Positions 37,708-50,058 of a stretch of DNA of 64,000 nucleotides are shown one piece after another. The translations under genes were made by a program, and so were the position numbers. Positions within the stretch are counted from its first letter, which is position 1; the number at the start of each line of letters is the position of its first letter. Source of the stretch: Nissolia schottii (taxonomy: Eukaryota; Streptophyta; Magnoliopsida; Fabales; Fabaceae); contig QANU01072020.1 in assembly GCA_003254905.1 (NCBI GenBank), positions 53,283-117,282 of the forward strand. The letters run 5' to 3'. The notes beneath the pieces are model-generated. The model did not search any database and was not told the DNA's origin. It saw only the letters and a list, made by a program, of their open reading frames with translations.

Positions 37708-38848
37708 TGATAATTTTGCTCAGAGGAGAGGAGAGGAGAGGATGGACAAAATAAGATAAGAGCTGTTCTGTTCTGTGAGGCCCAATTTACATTTCAACCA
37801 GAATCTTCACAACAGAAACATTTTCTTTTAATTTTGCCAAATCCAAAAACACATCTTTTTATCAACGCCTCTCTGACCGATGTGAGCATTTGGTTTTGGT
37901 GGACGGTCAGGACAAAACAATTGGTACACAATTCTTGTATTTTAAGTTGGGCCATAGGAGACACAAAATTCACGAAATTAAGCTTGGTAGGACAAAAACT
38001 TTTTTCTATATGACTATCCTCTAAACACACGCTAGTAAATGTCTCATATTCAAATCTCTCTAATTTTATTTAAAAAAAAGGTTTAAGAGACTATTTTTAT
38101 TTAACTGTTTGTCCTTTCTTTTTCTTCTTTTTTTTCCTCTTTCGATAAATGGAGAGGTGAGGGTTAATCAAGAGAAGTTACTAATCCCTTGCGTCATTAA
38201 GGGTTGAATTCTTGAGATTTATGTACCGGCTTCAACTTGGCCTTGTGTTGAGCAATAAGGATACTCTTGTTTTGTTTAACAGCGTAACCTGTTCTCAGCA
38301 CTCAATAGATCGAATCAATGCAGTAGTAGCAACCAAGAGGAGGAAGAAAAGGCACAATGGTACATTTTCGCCCCAACAGAAAACATCTAAAATTTGACAC
38401 TGTTAGCAATAGGCAAGATCCACTAGCATTTTACTCAAGTCAATATCTTCATAACTATTCCATTACATTACCTCTGAGGGTATATTTGTGAGTACTGTTT
38501 TGGAGTGTAAAGAAAGAAGGCCAAATTCGAAACTTCCAAATACAATTAAGCCCATGAACTCCTTTTCTTTCTTTCTCCTCTAGCATAAAATTCACAAATA
38601 CACCCCAAATGAGTTAAGTTGACACATTAATTTCGTTTATCTGATTGGAATGGATCAACCACATTCATGCTCATAAAGGATAGCAAAACTCAGAATTATA
38701 CTGCAGCCATCCACAACAAGACTCCAATGGAAAGTTCATGTAAATATACTTGGCAAGAACTTCCCAATCATTATGCATCCCAAGTCCCAAATGAAATAAG
38801 CAAATGACATAAGATTATTGTACATGGAGTGCACATGACATCTCAATA
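37708..38848. other. Spacer between copies B and C
   Basis: Contains the promoter side of copy B and the 3' flank of copy C. Both are duplicated elsewhere in the array. No gene. Confidence 0.6.
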
Positions 38849-40172
38849 TTACTTAGCATCTGCAGTATGGGGTATCCCTCTCATTAAAGTCCCAGGAGAA
38901 CCACCATGAACAGCTGGTTCTAATAGGGAGCTACTCCTGTTCTTCTCAGAAACAGCCTCACCAAAACAGTACACAGGAGCCTGCCACTTTGCATCCTCAA
39001 GCACAGCACCGACCTCAAATGTCATCACATGTGCAACCATTCCTGCACTCACCAATCAGTCCCACCATTACAGTTAATGGAAACAGCATTAGTTTAATGA
39101 ACAAATAATATAGGAATACATAAAGATTTTGCCAGTGTGTCAAAGGCACTCATTAAAACTATTCATTATTCAAAGTAGAGAAAATTCAAATGAAAAAACA
39201 AAGCACTTACTTCATTAATTAAATCCTTAAAAATATTTAATTTTTATGTAGGATGTAAGTTTGATGCCCTGTCCTAACAATATTTTACATAAACATCTAA
39301 TCATGTATTCAAATCACCAAAAGTGTTTACGTTTGAGTTTCATACACACTACATCAAAAACACACCAACTACGTGCATGTTTGGTTTCTTCTGATGAGAC
39401 ACACACCCAGAATCAATTTTGAGCTCAACAAAATCGAAAATTTCTTGCTTCTTAGATACTAGTATTGATTGCGAGTCACCGGAAAAGAAATCCAAACACC
39501 GTATACCACAAAAGTCTCCCTTTCGATAGCATAAAGGGTAAAGCTTTTTGCTTCTAATTCATCAAAACACAACTCATCAGTTCAAGACAAACAACAGAAT
39601 TATATATTTTTGTAATCAGAACAAAACAAGTGCTATTAATGAAGAGGAATGATGGGTAGCACTTAGCAGTGGCAAAGTAGTGACAAACCAGAGTAGAAGA
39701 TCCACTTAACAGGCCTCTTGGTAAGGACATCCTCGAAGTAGGTGATGAAATCAACCTTCTCCCACACATTGCAGAGGAAATTGTCCACATTCTGCTGGCC
39801 CAGATAGTTGGCGCCGTCGAGCCAATCGGGTCGGAGAATCCCAACATCGAAATGCATAACCTTGCAGGTCTTGTCGAAGGGTTGGAGGGTATAGTAGAAG
39901 GAGGTGCCGTTGTTCCATTCGAGGTCGTACGTGAGGACCCCAAGCTGGTGCTGGATGATGTTGAAGTTGCGGCCGTTGGGCCAATCGTACCATAGGTCCG
40001 TCTTCTGAAGGGATCCGCTCCTGTTTATGAACAGCACCGAGTGGAACTGTTGGGGCCACGTGGCGGGTACTGGATCCCCTGCATTCAACCCCTTTGAGAG
40101 TTGAAGAAGGAGGAGGAGGAGGAGCAACACCGACAAACAAATGGGTTCTGTTGTTGTTGCAGAATAAGCCAT
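38849..40172 (-). CDS. At4g14100-like secreted protein, copy C
   Basis: The most compact intact copy: exons 39689-40172 and 38849-39042, 225 residues. Signal peptide ([12 protein letters not shown]), then the same order of motifs as copy [85 protein letters not shown] and [11 protein letters not shown]. Exon 2 encodes [20 protein letters not shown] and ends GIPHTADAK. Spacing to copies B and A and shared flanks show tandem duplication of a unit of roughly 3 kb. The strongly conserved cysteines and aromatic residues suggest an extracellular or endomembrane fold. The biochemical function is not known. Confidence 0.92.
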
Positions 40173-40522
40173 TGATAATTTTTGGCAGAGGAGGGGAACA
40201 ACAAATAAATAGATAAGTGTTGTTCTGTGAGGTCGAATTTATACTTAAACAGAATCTTCAGAACAGAAGAACCCTTTTACTTTTCCTTCCGGCAAATCCA
40301 AAAAGACGCCTTTTTTATCCACGCGTCCACATACAGTGATGGCTCACCACATCCACCCCTAAACAAGATTATTAACCCTTCTCCCTTGTTGTATTATTAT
40401 TATTACAACAACAACTCAGTTAAGAGTTTATTCTTGCTTAATTGTTTGCCCTTTCTTTTCTTCTTTTTTGCTTTCGGAGGATTTTGTGGGGGTGGTGACC
40501 CCCGGGGAGGGGGGGGGGGGAG

Positions 40523-40618
40523 NNNNNNNNNNNNNNNNNNNNNNNNNNNNNNNNNNNNNNNNNNNNNNNNNNNNNNNNNNNNNNNNNNNNNNNNNNNNNN
40601 NNNNNNNNNNNNNNNNNN
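40523..40618. other. Assembly gap (96 N)
   Basis: Preceded by a G homopolymer and followed by CC and a T-run, like the first gap. It lies upstream of copy C in a region that is duplicated elsewhere in the array. Confidence 1.
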
Positions 40619-40748
40619 CCCTTTTTTTTTTTGTTATTGGCTGATACAAACCTTTAAGTTGCAGTTACCTAGCCCTTATTTATAGTAACAAAAATGGTAA
40701 ACGTGATTCTGTTCATTGATACACAATACAAGATTGTTTAATTGCAAG

Positions 40749-42492
40749 CTACTGATTCCCAGCAATGGGACCGTCCCGACCTTTCTTGATATCATCCCAA
40801 CCTCTCACCCATTGCTTGCCAGCTGTTGCTCTCGTTTCAGGAGCAGAATGGCTATCGAGGTTCTTCATAACTCTTTCATGCACTGCAACAAACACCTGAG
40901 CAACAGATACTTGAATGAGAATTGTATCCCCACACAGAAAAACAAAAATATAATCAAACAATCAAATTGGAAGTTCATCTTTTTTAAATAATGAAATGAA
41001 ACTCACTGGATTTGTGCTGACTGATTCTGGGGGTTGCTCCTGCCCTGATATCCACTTCCATAAATCCGGATTCTCCTGTGGAACAGAAATAGTATTTTAA
41101 AATTTGAAGTGACATGGACTCAACACAAACAGATTTGTCTCTAAACTCTCAGCATCTAGCTGCTATCCAACTTTCAGTTTCCATCACAACTTGCCAAGAA
41201 CAAAATATCACATGAACTCTACTTCTGATTTATGCTTCCCGATTTACAGGCTCAAGATCTAGCTAGTTAGGATAACAAAGGTATAAAAGTTGGTAAGTTC
41301 CTGTGGCAATGTATTTGATATAGTCCGAGCATCTGGCCAATGTTTTTTGGGATAACCTCACCAACTAGCAATGATGCAAATCTCCATTTCATCCTTTTAC
41401 CTATACAAAATACCGGTAATGCTACATTATCCACTTGAAAGATTCCAAACATGAGTATCCCCCTCATCAAGGAAAAACATCAAAGACTGACAAGCAATCC
41501 AGCCAGAATTCAAGTGTTGATGTACTGAAAAAATTTCTGGCCCTTCACACAAAAGAAATTAATTGAGTGAAGCCATTTCGTTCACAAGCAGAAACAAAGA
41601 TCATGTCTAAAACACCCACGCTCTTGTTGCAGACTCTAGACCTTTTAAATCCATAACACAGGTTAACTCCAAATTCATAACTTTAGGCTATATATACTAT
41701 TAGAGATCTTAACTTTTGAATTTTGTGCATAAAATATACTAAATATCAAGTTCATCTAATCTAAACCAAACACAGAATGAAGCTTAGGTCTACCTCTGAA
41801 ATCAGATATATAACAGACTTGAGCTACTGTATACTGCCCGCAGAGTTGGAATTTGACAAGATACCAGCAAGAGAAACAAACAAACTTCTCTAACTGAACA
41901 AAGTGGAACTAAGACGAACCTCAGTAAAATGTAGAGTCACTCAATGAATACCAATAAATGGGGGAGCATTTTGATTTTTTTTCCTCTAAATATCATTGAT
42001 CATGGAATAAAGGGAGCAGTCCACTCCATGAACCAAATCCAAATAGGAAAAATACGAAACATAAAAGCTCCATATACACGCTCTTATCCGCAGAAAAAAT
42101 GTAAGGAGGAAGAGAGAATTACCAAATCGAGAACATGAACGAGAGCTCGGATCCGGTTCTCATCCAAGGACCGAATATTCTCCTCTACCCATTTGCCGAG
42201 AACCAAGTCGAGTTCCAGGAACCCCCGTTGCTTGCTTCTATACAATAGCCTAATTCACAAATTAAAAAATAAAAAGATTTTTACAGAACCGGAACTTGAA
42301 AGAAATCAGAAAAAGGAGAAAGAAAAAAGATTGAAAGGGGAAGTGGAACCTGTTAAACAAGCGCCGTTTGGATTCTTCGTTCGATAAATCGATGTCTTCA
42401 GTTTGGGAAGAGAAAGAGTAGCGAGAAAGAGGCCTCACAGAGGAATTGAGGACTCTGCGCAGGTCGATTACAGCTCTTCTCAGAGAACCCAT
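40749..42492 (-). CDS. SDHAF2: Succinate dehydrogenase assembly factor 2, mitochondrial
   Basis: Matrix protein required for attachment of FAD to the SDH1 subunit of complex II. Exons are 42350-42492, 42123-42249, 41007-41075 and 40749-40895; 161 residues. The N terminus MGSLRRAVIDLRRVLNSS, basic and free of acids early on, is a mitochondrial presequence. The core has NRLLYRSKQRGFLELDLVLGKW with the diagnostic RGxxExD, followed by ENIRSLDENRIRALVHVLDLENPDLWKW. The plant-specific C-terminal extension (APETRATAGKQWVRGWDDIKKGRDGPIAGNQ) is present. ATG 42492 is preferred because the codon six bases upstream in the frame is TTG. It is transcribed toward the tandem array. Confidence 0.94.
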
Positions 42493-43996
42493 TCCCAATT
42501 GCAGTTACAACCACAATCAACGATCACTCTTCGAAGTGCGAGGTTTAGGGTTTATAAGCGTTGCTGATTCCGTGGCTCTCCTTCCTCCACAGTCCACACT
42601 ACACCGCCTATTATTACGCCACGTAGCCAACAACACTAAAACAGCTCACATTTTTTTTTTCTTTCTTCCTTTTCAACTTTATCAGAAGATTTTCATTACA
42701 ACTTTAGTATATGAAAATATGAAAGGGTGGAGATACATCGTGACACATCATCTCATATTCATTACTTCTTACTTCGGGTCAAATAATTGGAGCTAAAGCT
42801 AACATCATTTTTCCTCTCACAAAAGACAGAGGTTATATGACTTTAATATAACAATAAATATGTATTTTAATTGTAAGTTTATCTTTAGTTAACGATTGAA
42901 ATACTTGATGTCAAGTTTAATTTCGAGTCTTAGTAACGAGTGCCATTTGTTAACAATTTTTTGTTGTTGAGAATTGTGGCTCTTTTTAAGTTTGTGATTT
43001 TTTTTGGGTATTTCATAGGATGGAGTTGTTACCTTATAAATAATTACTTCTATAAATTGTAACTTAAGGCTAAAAACATTAATCTTATATTTTATTGTTT
43101 CTGCATCCAAAACTAATTCAATAAGAAGGAACTGTACCTGCTCTACAATCGCAAACGTAGTCAATTTGAGTGAACTGCGTGAATAAATTTCTGTGTTATT
43201 TTTGCGTTTCTTTCGTTGTTCAGTATAAATTCTGTATTTCGCCTATCACCAACATTTTTCAAAAAAGAAATTATCACATGAAGGAAAAAAAAAATTCATG
43301 TAATAGTTTTATTCTGTGATTTTTCTTTTTCAAGATCAAGTACGAGAAAACTTGTATTCAAAGTCAAGCCTCCTTGAATTGAGATAATAGTCAGTTTTTA
43401 GTTATTTCATCAGTTTTATCTTTTAAAAGCTTACTTAGTACTTGACAAATGCATAGAGGGGAAAGCAGAATTTGTTCAAGTTGTTTGCTCTGTTTGCAAG
43501 GTTACTCCATCATGCCAAATAAATTTAACAACTACTGTCATGAGGAAAGACTAGTATATAGTAGAATTTAACAAGCATGCTGTTACTTTGGCGGATGTGA
43601 TTACTGAAGCCTCAAATATCTCTGAAAGAATAAACTTGTCACTAGAAAATAAATGTCTCAAAACATGATACAAAATTATAAAAACATCAAACAGGAAAAG
43701 ACTTTCAACTTCCAAGCCATGATCAAGGAAGTGCCTCAAATAGCCTTATGTATATCAACATAGAGGAATGGTTTTGGCAATATTTCATTTCACCTCAATT
43801 ACAATATCAATATCAAAAGGTGAAGTTAGTCGGTACTTCACACACCTCACGGACTAAAGAGTCTGTTTCGGTTCTATTTTCATTTTCTGTATTTATTTTC
43901 TAAGAAATAGTAAAAGCAAAAAAAATACATGAAATAAAAATAAGAAACGAAAACAGAGTTGGTCAAAAGCCTAATTCCTCTAACCCTCCAAACTGC
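42493..43996. other. Intergenic spacer
   Basis: SDHAF2 upstream region (first part GC-richer) and the 3' flank of the SDR gene. No gene or clear repeat. Confidence 0.5.
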
Positions 43997-46900
43997 TTAA
44001 AAGTTAATCTCCCTTCTCTCTGCAAAGAACTTGCCAGTTATTGCATGCTCAGGGAGAAGGGAAAGCCACACTCCGGTGTCAGCGCCTTGCTCAACCGTGA
44101 CGCTTCCTGAGTAGCCTGTGAGAGCAGTTTTCACCCAGCCAGGGCAGTAGCAGTTGATGTAAATCTTTTGACCCTCCGGCCTCTCGGAAAGCTTCCTTGC
44201 CATGAGCCTTGTGTAGGCATTAACTGCCATCTTCGACAGCGAGTAGTCGGTGAACGTTTGAGGCCACCCTCCTCTTGTCCAACTTCCATCTTCTACTTGC
44301 TGCAGAAAAGTGGACAGAGCCTCATCAATCGCTTCCTCGGTGAGGGACTCCGTGTCGCTTAGCTGCTTCCTCAAAGCTTCATTCTCCAATCTCTGTCACT
44401 CCCCCAACTTTGAATCAATATTTTTATGTAGCACAAGTTGTATACATGGAGAACTAATCGCTACATTGTAATCGCAAAGCAGCTCATACAATGTTTTATC
44501 ACAAACAACAGATTCATACAATAAACTTATGCCGGCCAAATAATCATTAGAGGATGCTACAAGTCTCAATTTGAGAAACCAATTATGGAGGGACAATGCC
44601 AAGATCGAAAGATTAGTCTCTACTCTCGCGTAAGAGAGTTTGAAGATAAAACTCAAATCAGTTAAACACCACTTACTCATCTGTGGTAGGGGTGTTCAAA
44701 ACCCGGACCGGCTCGCCTACCCAGACCGGACCGGCCCGAAGCATTCGGGCCAAATTGGACTCGATTTTAAAAAAACTCAAAAAAAAAACCCGGTCCTAAT
44801 ACATACCGGGTTTGGGTCTAACCTCGGGCCACCCGGCCCGAAGTATATTATTATATATTTTTTATTTTTATTTTCCTTCCTAATTATTATATATTATTTT
44901 ATTACTCTCTTTTTTTAAGTCGCCTACCCGGTATCTAAGGTTTGGCCTTGACTAATCCGAGTCGACCCAGATCGCACACCTGACTATGGCTATGGCGGGT
45001 GAGTCTCTCAGCGGGGATAACTGCGTACACAAGGTCTCGAACTCGGGACATTTCTTAAGCGATACCAAGCCGCTTACCACTTGGACCAACCCTCGTTGGT
45101 ATTTTTTTTATTACTCTTTTAGGTATACTTAAAAACAAATAGGAGAGGAAGTTATGCAATTTCGCTATTTCTGTTCTGCTGTTTCTGTTTTCTGCTTTTG
45201 CTATTTCAATTCCGTCTGTTTTTACTATTTCTGTTTTTGTTTTTGCTGTTTCTGTTTTTGCTGTTTTTGTTTCTGATGTTTCTGTTTTTTTTAAAATTTA
45301 TTTTGGCCCGCTTTGGCCCAGTCTAAACCCGAGTTTTTACTCGGCCCGAAGATGATCAAATCTATCGGGTCTAGGGTCGGGTCCTCAAAATTGATCAGAT
45401 TTAAATATAGGACCGGGTTCGGGTATAGGCCAATCCGGCCCTGCCCGACCCATGAACACTCCTAAATTACGTGGATCAAAATTTATTTTCAGTTAACAGC
45501 ACAGAGATTTGACTTACATTTCGTTTGCCGCTTAGTCGGCCTAGACGCGAGCTCACATTTACAATACGAGCACCAGCATCAGATGGCTTCATCAATGGAA
45601 TCAAAGCCTCAATCATACGCTTGGTTCCATAATAATTTGTTTCAATCACCTTACGGGAGTTCTCAACAGAATTATCAGACCCAACATTGAAATTAACACC
45701 TGCATTGTTTATCTGCAGAAAAAATGTTAACATTTAAGTGTTGTTTTAGTCCAATTTCATGTTATATGGATCAAATATGAATAAATTTAAGTCCAGGTTG
45801 AAAAAAACATGATAGATCCCAACAATAGGCATTGATTCAATTGCAATCACTTTATAAGGAGGTAACCATACTTTCAGAAACTTACCAGAATGTCTAAGCC
45901 ACCATAATTTTCCTTCAGCCACTCAACAAATTCGTCAATGGATGAAGTGTCTAACACATCAAGTTGATGACAAGCGACGTCGGCAAGACCACCTTCTTGC
46001 AAGACCTTGATTGATTCAACACCGACACTGGCATCTCTTGATGTTATTATTACAGTCAATCCATGATCAGCAAGTTGTCTACAAATCTCAAACCCAATCC
46101 CTCTGTTTCCACCAGTCACCACAGCTATAGTTTCCTTGGACCACCACCTATGCATTGATTGATAATGTAGTCACTACTCAGTAATTCCATGCAGCAAGGG
46201 TCGCTGAAGTTTGATATAATGATCATGGTAAAAAACCATAATCTGATTGCTAGTTACATTCACACCTATTAATTCCCAAGATCGGTTCAATCGTCCAATC
46301 AAAGTTCTTATATGCTATTGGAGCAATAGATTCTTCTTGATTTAACTCATTTATTATTTGTCACATTAGTTTTATGACTAATTTGACTCAATGCAACTGA
46401 AGATTTTTTTTATTTACAAAACTCGAATCCGAGACCCTTGGTTATCGAGTCGAGACGCCTACTATCTCAACCAACTCACCAACTCCGCATGGGTAAAAGA
46501 AAAAATAAATAAACATTTAAGCAAAATGCACGCACATAAAATTTTGTGTGGTCATAAAACATGTTGAATATGTTTCTGATCACAAATATAATGATATTTC
46601 AAACTTCATCTTAAAAGTATCTATTACTTAAAACTAAAATGTTATTTTGTATGTTATAAAAATATATCCTATAAAGTGTTCCATGATTACACAAAAATTT
46701 CTCTTACTAGAGATTGCAAGGTGATCACCATTTTCGAAGAGTAGTGGTGGAGATTTAATATAAATCTAGTTCCAACACATTATTCTAAATGGAAGACACC
46801 AAGCACTCGATGGTTTGATTTAGATGTCTAAAGTGACATTAACCCTAATCATGAGAATGGAAAAAGCTTGATGAAAAGCTAATTGTACAAATAAAAGAAT

Positions 46901-47026
46901 AGCGTGAGAGAGTAAGCCGGGTAAGAAACGAAACCTTTGGTGATCAGAATAAGGAATGGTCCTTAGAAGCGATATCTCTTGCAATCTCTTGTCTTTCTTT
47001 GATTTGTCTTTGTGCGTGTGTCCCAT
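43997..47026 (-). CDS. Short-chain dehydrogenase/reductase (carbonyl reductase / neomenthol dehydrogenase-like)
   Basis: NADPH-dependent carbonyl reductase of the classical-type SDR family; substrate not predictable. Exons are 46935-47026, 45886-46147, 45518-45712 and 43997-44392; 314 residues. The cofactor motif TGGNRGIG is at about 42-49 and NNAG at 120-123. The catalytic serine is in NVSSRLG (about 172-173), and Tyr233/Lys237 form DYSLSK. The long insertion before the active-site tyrosine (LTEEAIDEALSTFLQQV) is typical of the plant salutaridine/menthone-reductase-like group. The cofactor-binding part starts at about residue 38 after a basic N-terminal extension. Intron 3 (44393-45517) carries a hAT-like element with a SINE inside it. 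The gene corresponds in position to Arabidopsis At5g61830, as recalled. Confidence 0.94.
44687..45464. mobile_element. hAT-like non-autonomous element in SDR intron 3
   Basis: Ends TAGGGGTGTTCA... and ...TGAACACTCCTA are inverted repeats, and the sub-terminal regions are rich in CCGGACCGG- and GGCCCG-type motifs on both sides. The interior has an irregular TTTCTGTTTTTGCTG microsatellite-like tract (45165-45290). No 8-bp target duplication is evident, so the superfamily rests on the termini alone. It contains the SINE at 44909-45105. Confidence 0.6.
44909..45105 (-). mobile_element. Full-length tRNA-derived SINE nested in the hAT-like element
   Basis: About 197 bp, flanked by 12-bp repeats TTTTATTACTCT (44897-44908 and 45106-45117). 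On the minus strand: head TTGGTCCAAGTGGTAAGCGG, B-box GAGTTCGAGACC, body with ATAGTCAGGTGTGCGATCTG, tail TACCGGGTAGGCGAC and A-rich end. This is the least degraded copy of the family in the window. Confidence 0.93.
46405..46495 (-). mobile_element. SINE of a second family (short)
   Basis: On the minus strand: TTGGTGAGTTGGTTGAG (A-box-like), then CTCGGATTCGAG (B-box-like), then an A/T-rich tail. It lies in SDR intron 1. No clear target duplication. Confidence 0.55.
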
Positions 47027-47750
47027 ATCTCTCCCTTTATGAATTTAAGCGCTAATGAATGAAGATTAATTGAAATTTGAAAGGTGGATTGATTTGGAGT
47101 TTAGGGATAGTGGGACGTTGAAGTTGAAATGAAAGAGACAGAGGAGGTTGTAAGATCACATGCAAAATGAGTGGCAATGCATGACACGTTGTTGGTCTAA
47201 GCACTTATGTTGGCCTTTTTGGTCAAATGCGTAGAACTAGACTTCAGGTAACATATCAACTAACTTTTTGTTCCACATCCACTTCCTCTTAGGCCATTAT
47301 TGATTTTCGGCTTGTCAAAACAATCTAAGCAATATCAAGGGGGAAAAAACAAATTTTTGCACACTTTTTCTTTTTAAGATTAAAAACAAGTACACCTATA
47401 ATTAAAAATACAATTTTGACCATTTCGTCTATACATATCACATATTTACAATTTTAAGTTATCTTTACATTTAAATACTTAAATAAACAATAGCATTTGT
47501 TTATGTTACGGGCTATTCTTAAAGAGCCCATACCAAGAATCATTGTTGGGTTATTGAAATGGTCAAAGATTAAAATTGGGCCTCAAGTCGCAACTTGACC
47601 CAATTAACACTTAAAAATGAAACTTAAAGCAAGGAGTTCATAATGGCTTAAAAAGGACAGCTAAGGGAATGACTGGAAGAGATAATGTCATTATCATATT
47701 TGGATGTTTTAAAGGTCTAAAGATGGAGTGAATGAAAAATGTATCACAAA
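47027..47750. other. Spacer upstream of SDR
   Basis: Promoter side of the minus-strand SDR gene; nothing else identified. Confidence 0.45.
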
Positions 47751-47760
47751 CCCTGATTGA

Positions 47761-48083
47761 GGCCTCTTTGCATTTCTATGGTTCTGGTATAAGTTCTATA
47801 CCAAAATATGGTTTGAAACAAAAAATTACAATTTTATGGTCCAGAGTCTGAATTTGTCACACCCTGTGGCGAATTCAGACTTTTTTTTTTAAAAAAAAAG
47901 TCTGAATTCGCCACAGGATGTGGCAAAAATTCAGACTTTTTAAAAATAAAAAAAAATAAAAAGGTCTGAATTTGCTACAGGGTGTGGCAAATTCAGACTC
48001 CAGGCCCATACAATTGTAAATTTTTTACATGAACCATATTATGGGAAATAGATCATTTGGAGGCCACATATATGTAATAAATC
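47761..48083. mobile_element. 323-bp palindromic MITE with 10-bp flanking repeat
   Basis: Flanked by exact CCCTGATTGA at 47751-47760 and 48084-48093 (9-10 bp, Mutator-like size). The arms are inverted: 47826-47880 pairs with 47964-48019, and a tighter hairpin, ACCCTGTGGCGAATTCAGAC with its reverse complement, is centred on a T10A9 run at 47881-47899. The GAATTCAGAC/GTCTGAATTC module occurs several times in alternating orientation. Confidence 0.8.
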
Positions 48084-48093
48084 CCCTGATTGA

Positions 48094-50058
48094 CTCCTTA
48101 TTTTGAAGGGAAGAGATATGGGGACTTTGAGTGACCAAGAGGGGCAAACTATCCCTCCATGACCATTCCTTTCTTTCTTTAGAAATCTCTTCTAAACAAA
48201 ATTTATTAAAAATTAGTCATGCTCTTCTTTGTTATTCTCTCTTTTGCGTTCCTTCCAAACATGGTCTAAAAGGCCTGTTCTCAGAATTTCAAATGGCGAA
48301 GGGGACACAGACCTCTCTTAAGAGGAATTATAATAGTCTATAAATAAAGAACATAGATATAAAATGTTATTCCAAAATAATCGATGATACTTCTTATCTC
48401 TTGTATAAATCACACTAACATCATATTTAAATGCACATTATTTATTTGAATTACTTTTTGTGCTTCTTTTGTGTTTACACTAACTTGAGTATAATAGTAT
48501 TTTGTAAGTACTTTCAGTTTTGTTCTTCACTTAAAAATTATTGAAAACATTAGAAACATCAAAATATTATATTTTAAATTTATTAACAAGTGACTCTAAA
48601 ACATTGGTTAGCTTAACTGTAATAATAATAATATTTTATTTTCTTTTCTTGTCTATTTTCCTCCCTTCTTGGGTTTTAAAATTAAGTAACTTTTTATAAC
48701 GGATGCACACCACTCTCACTAAGTATCTAATAAAAAAAGGCATTGGCAATGGCTAAAAAGATAAATGACAAAACTTAGTTTATTTTTTTATATTCATTTT
48801 ATCAAATTCTCTAATTACACAATGACACATGCACATGGAACCAAATTTTGTCTAAAGAAAAAAGGCCTATGCTATCGAAGCCCAAACCATCAACAACAGA
48901 AAATTGACAAAAACAATACTGCTCCCATTGCTTTAACACGAAGAAAAAGTTTTATTAATATATACGGTTATGTACTTAAATTTTGTAACTCTTTAGTTTT
49001 ATTTTTAAAGTTATACATTTACACTAATTATTTTTAGGTTACTTGCCCGATATCCAAGACTTAGCCTTAACTAATTCGGGTCAATCCGGGTAGCGGGTGA
49101 GTTACAACACGTTGGTTAACACGTACAAACATTGTTACAACACAAAGCAATAAAAACGAAAAAGAAAAACTGCAAAAACGGGAAGAGACATTGTTATGGT
49201 AATTTAGAAAATAAAATATTGAAGATTAGTCCGTTTACAACGAGTGTGCTTAGCTTTTATTTATTTTATTTACTTTTTTGTCTTCCCCTTGTAATAAGAA
49301 AAGAAGATGAAAAAGGAAATTTGAGCAAGGGAGTAGAGGTTAAAAGGGGAAGAAATTGGAAGAAGAGGGTAGCAGTCCAGATAGCTGGAGAGGGAATATC
49401 CAACAATATCCCCCCAACTTCTTCTTCTCTCTCTCTCTCTCTAGCCCTCTCCCTTTACCAAACACACACTGATATCACAATATCATCAATCATCATCATC
49501 ACAATTTCAATTCCCTAACTATTTCCTTATCTGTCAACAACTAAATCCCCCCCCCCCACACCCACACCCAAACCAAATGCAGTGGTTTCTTTCCCTCTTT
49601 AATTACTCTGATTCAGTCTATTAACTGCTTACTTATATCAGGCAACAACATAAACAAATTCCCTTAATTGATTCATATTCATGCATAATAACTTCAAACC
49701 CTCCTCGCCAATTCCAACTTCGGTTTCAGCCAGGTACCTTCTTCTTCTTCTTCTTCTTCTTCTTCTTCACTGCTCTCACTCCAATTAGCTTCTTATTAGT
49801 GATTACTATCTTTTTTATATTATTTTTTTTCTTCTTTTTCTCCTTTGACCTTCTATTCAATTCAAACCCCTTATTCTTGTTTCAGTTGGACTTTTACCAC
49901 TTCGAGATTTTGACCCTTCAAACCCCACAAAGGTCTAACTCAGATCTGATCCCAAAGCTGCAATCTTTCTCCCCTTTCCAACCCAAATGCTTATTTGGGT
50001 CTCCCTAATTCGCCATTTTTGATATTCAATTCACCCCAAAAAAAATACCCAAAAAAAA
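48094..50058. other. Intergenic spacer and carrier-gene 5' leader
   Basis: No gene to about 49400. A truncated SINE lies at 49036-49105. From about 49420 the sequence is pyrimidine-rich, with CT (49424-49442) and CTT (about 49738-49767) microsatellites, as expected of the 5' UTR of the carrier gene starting at 50059. Confidence 0.5.
49036..49105 (-). mobile_element. Truncated SINE (3' half only)
   Basis: Matches the tail part of the family at 14927 (AGGTTACTTGCCCGATATCC, then a GGGTCAATCCGGGTAGCGGG segment) but lacks the head with A- and B-boxes. Confidence 0.7.
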
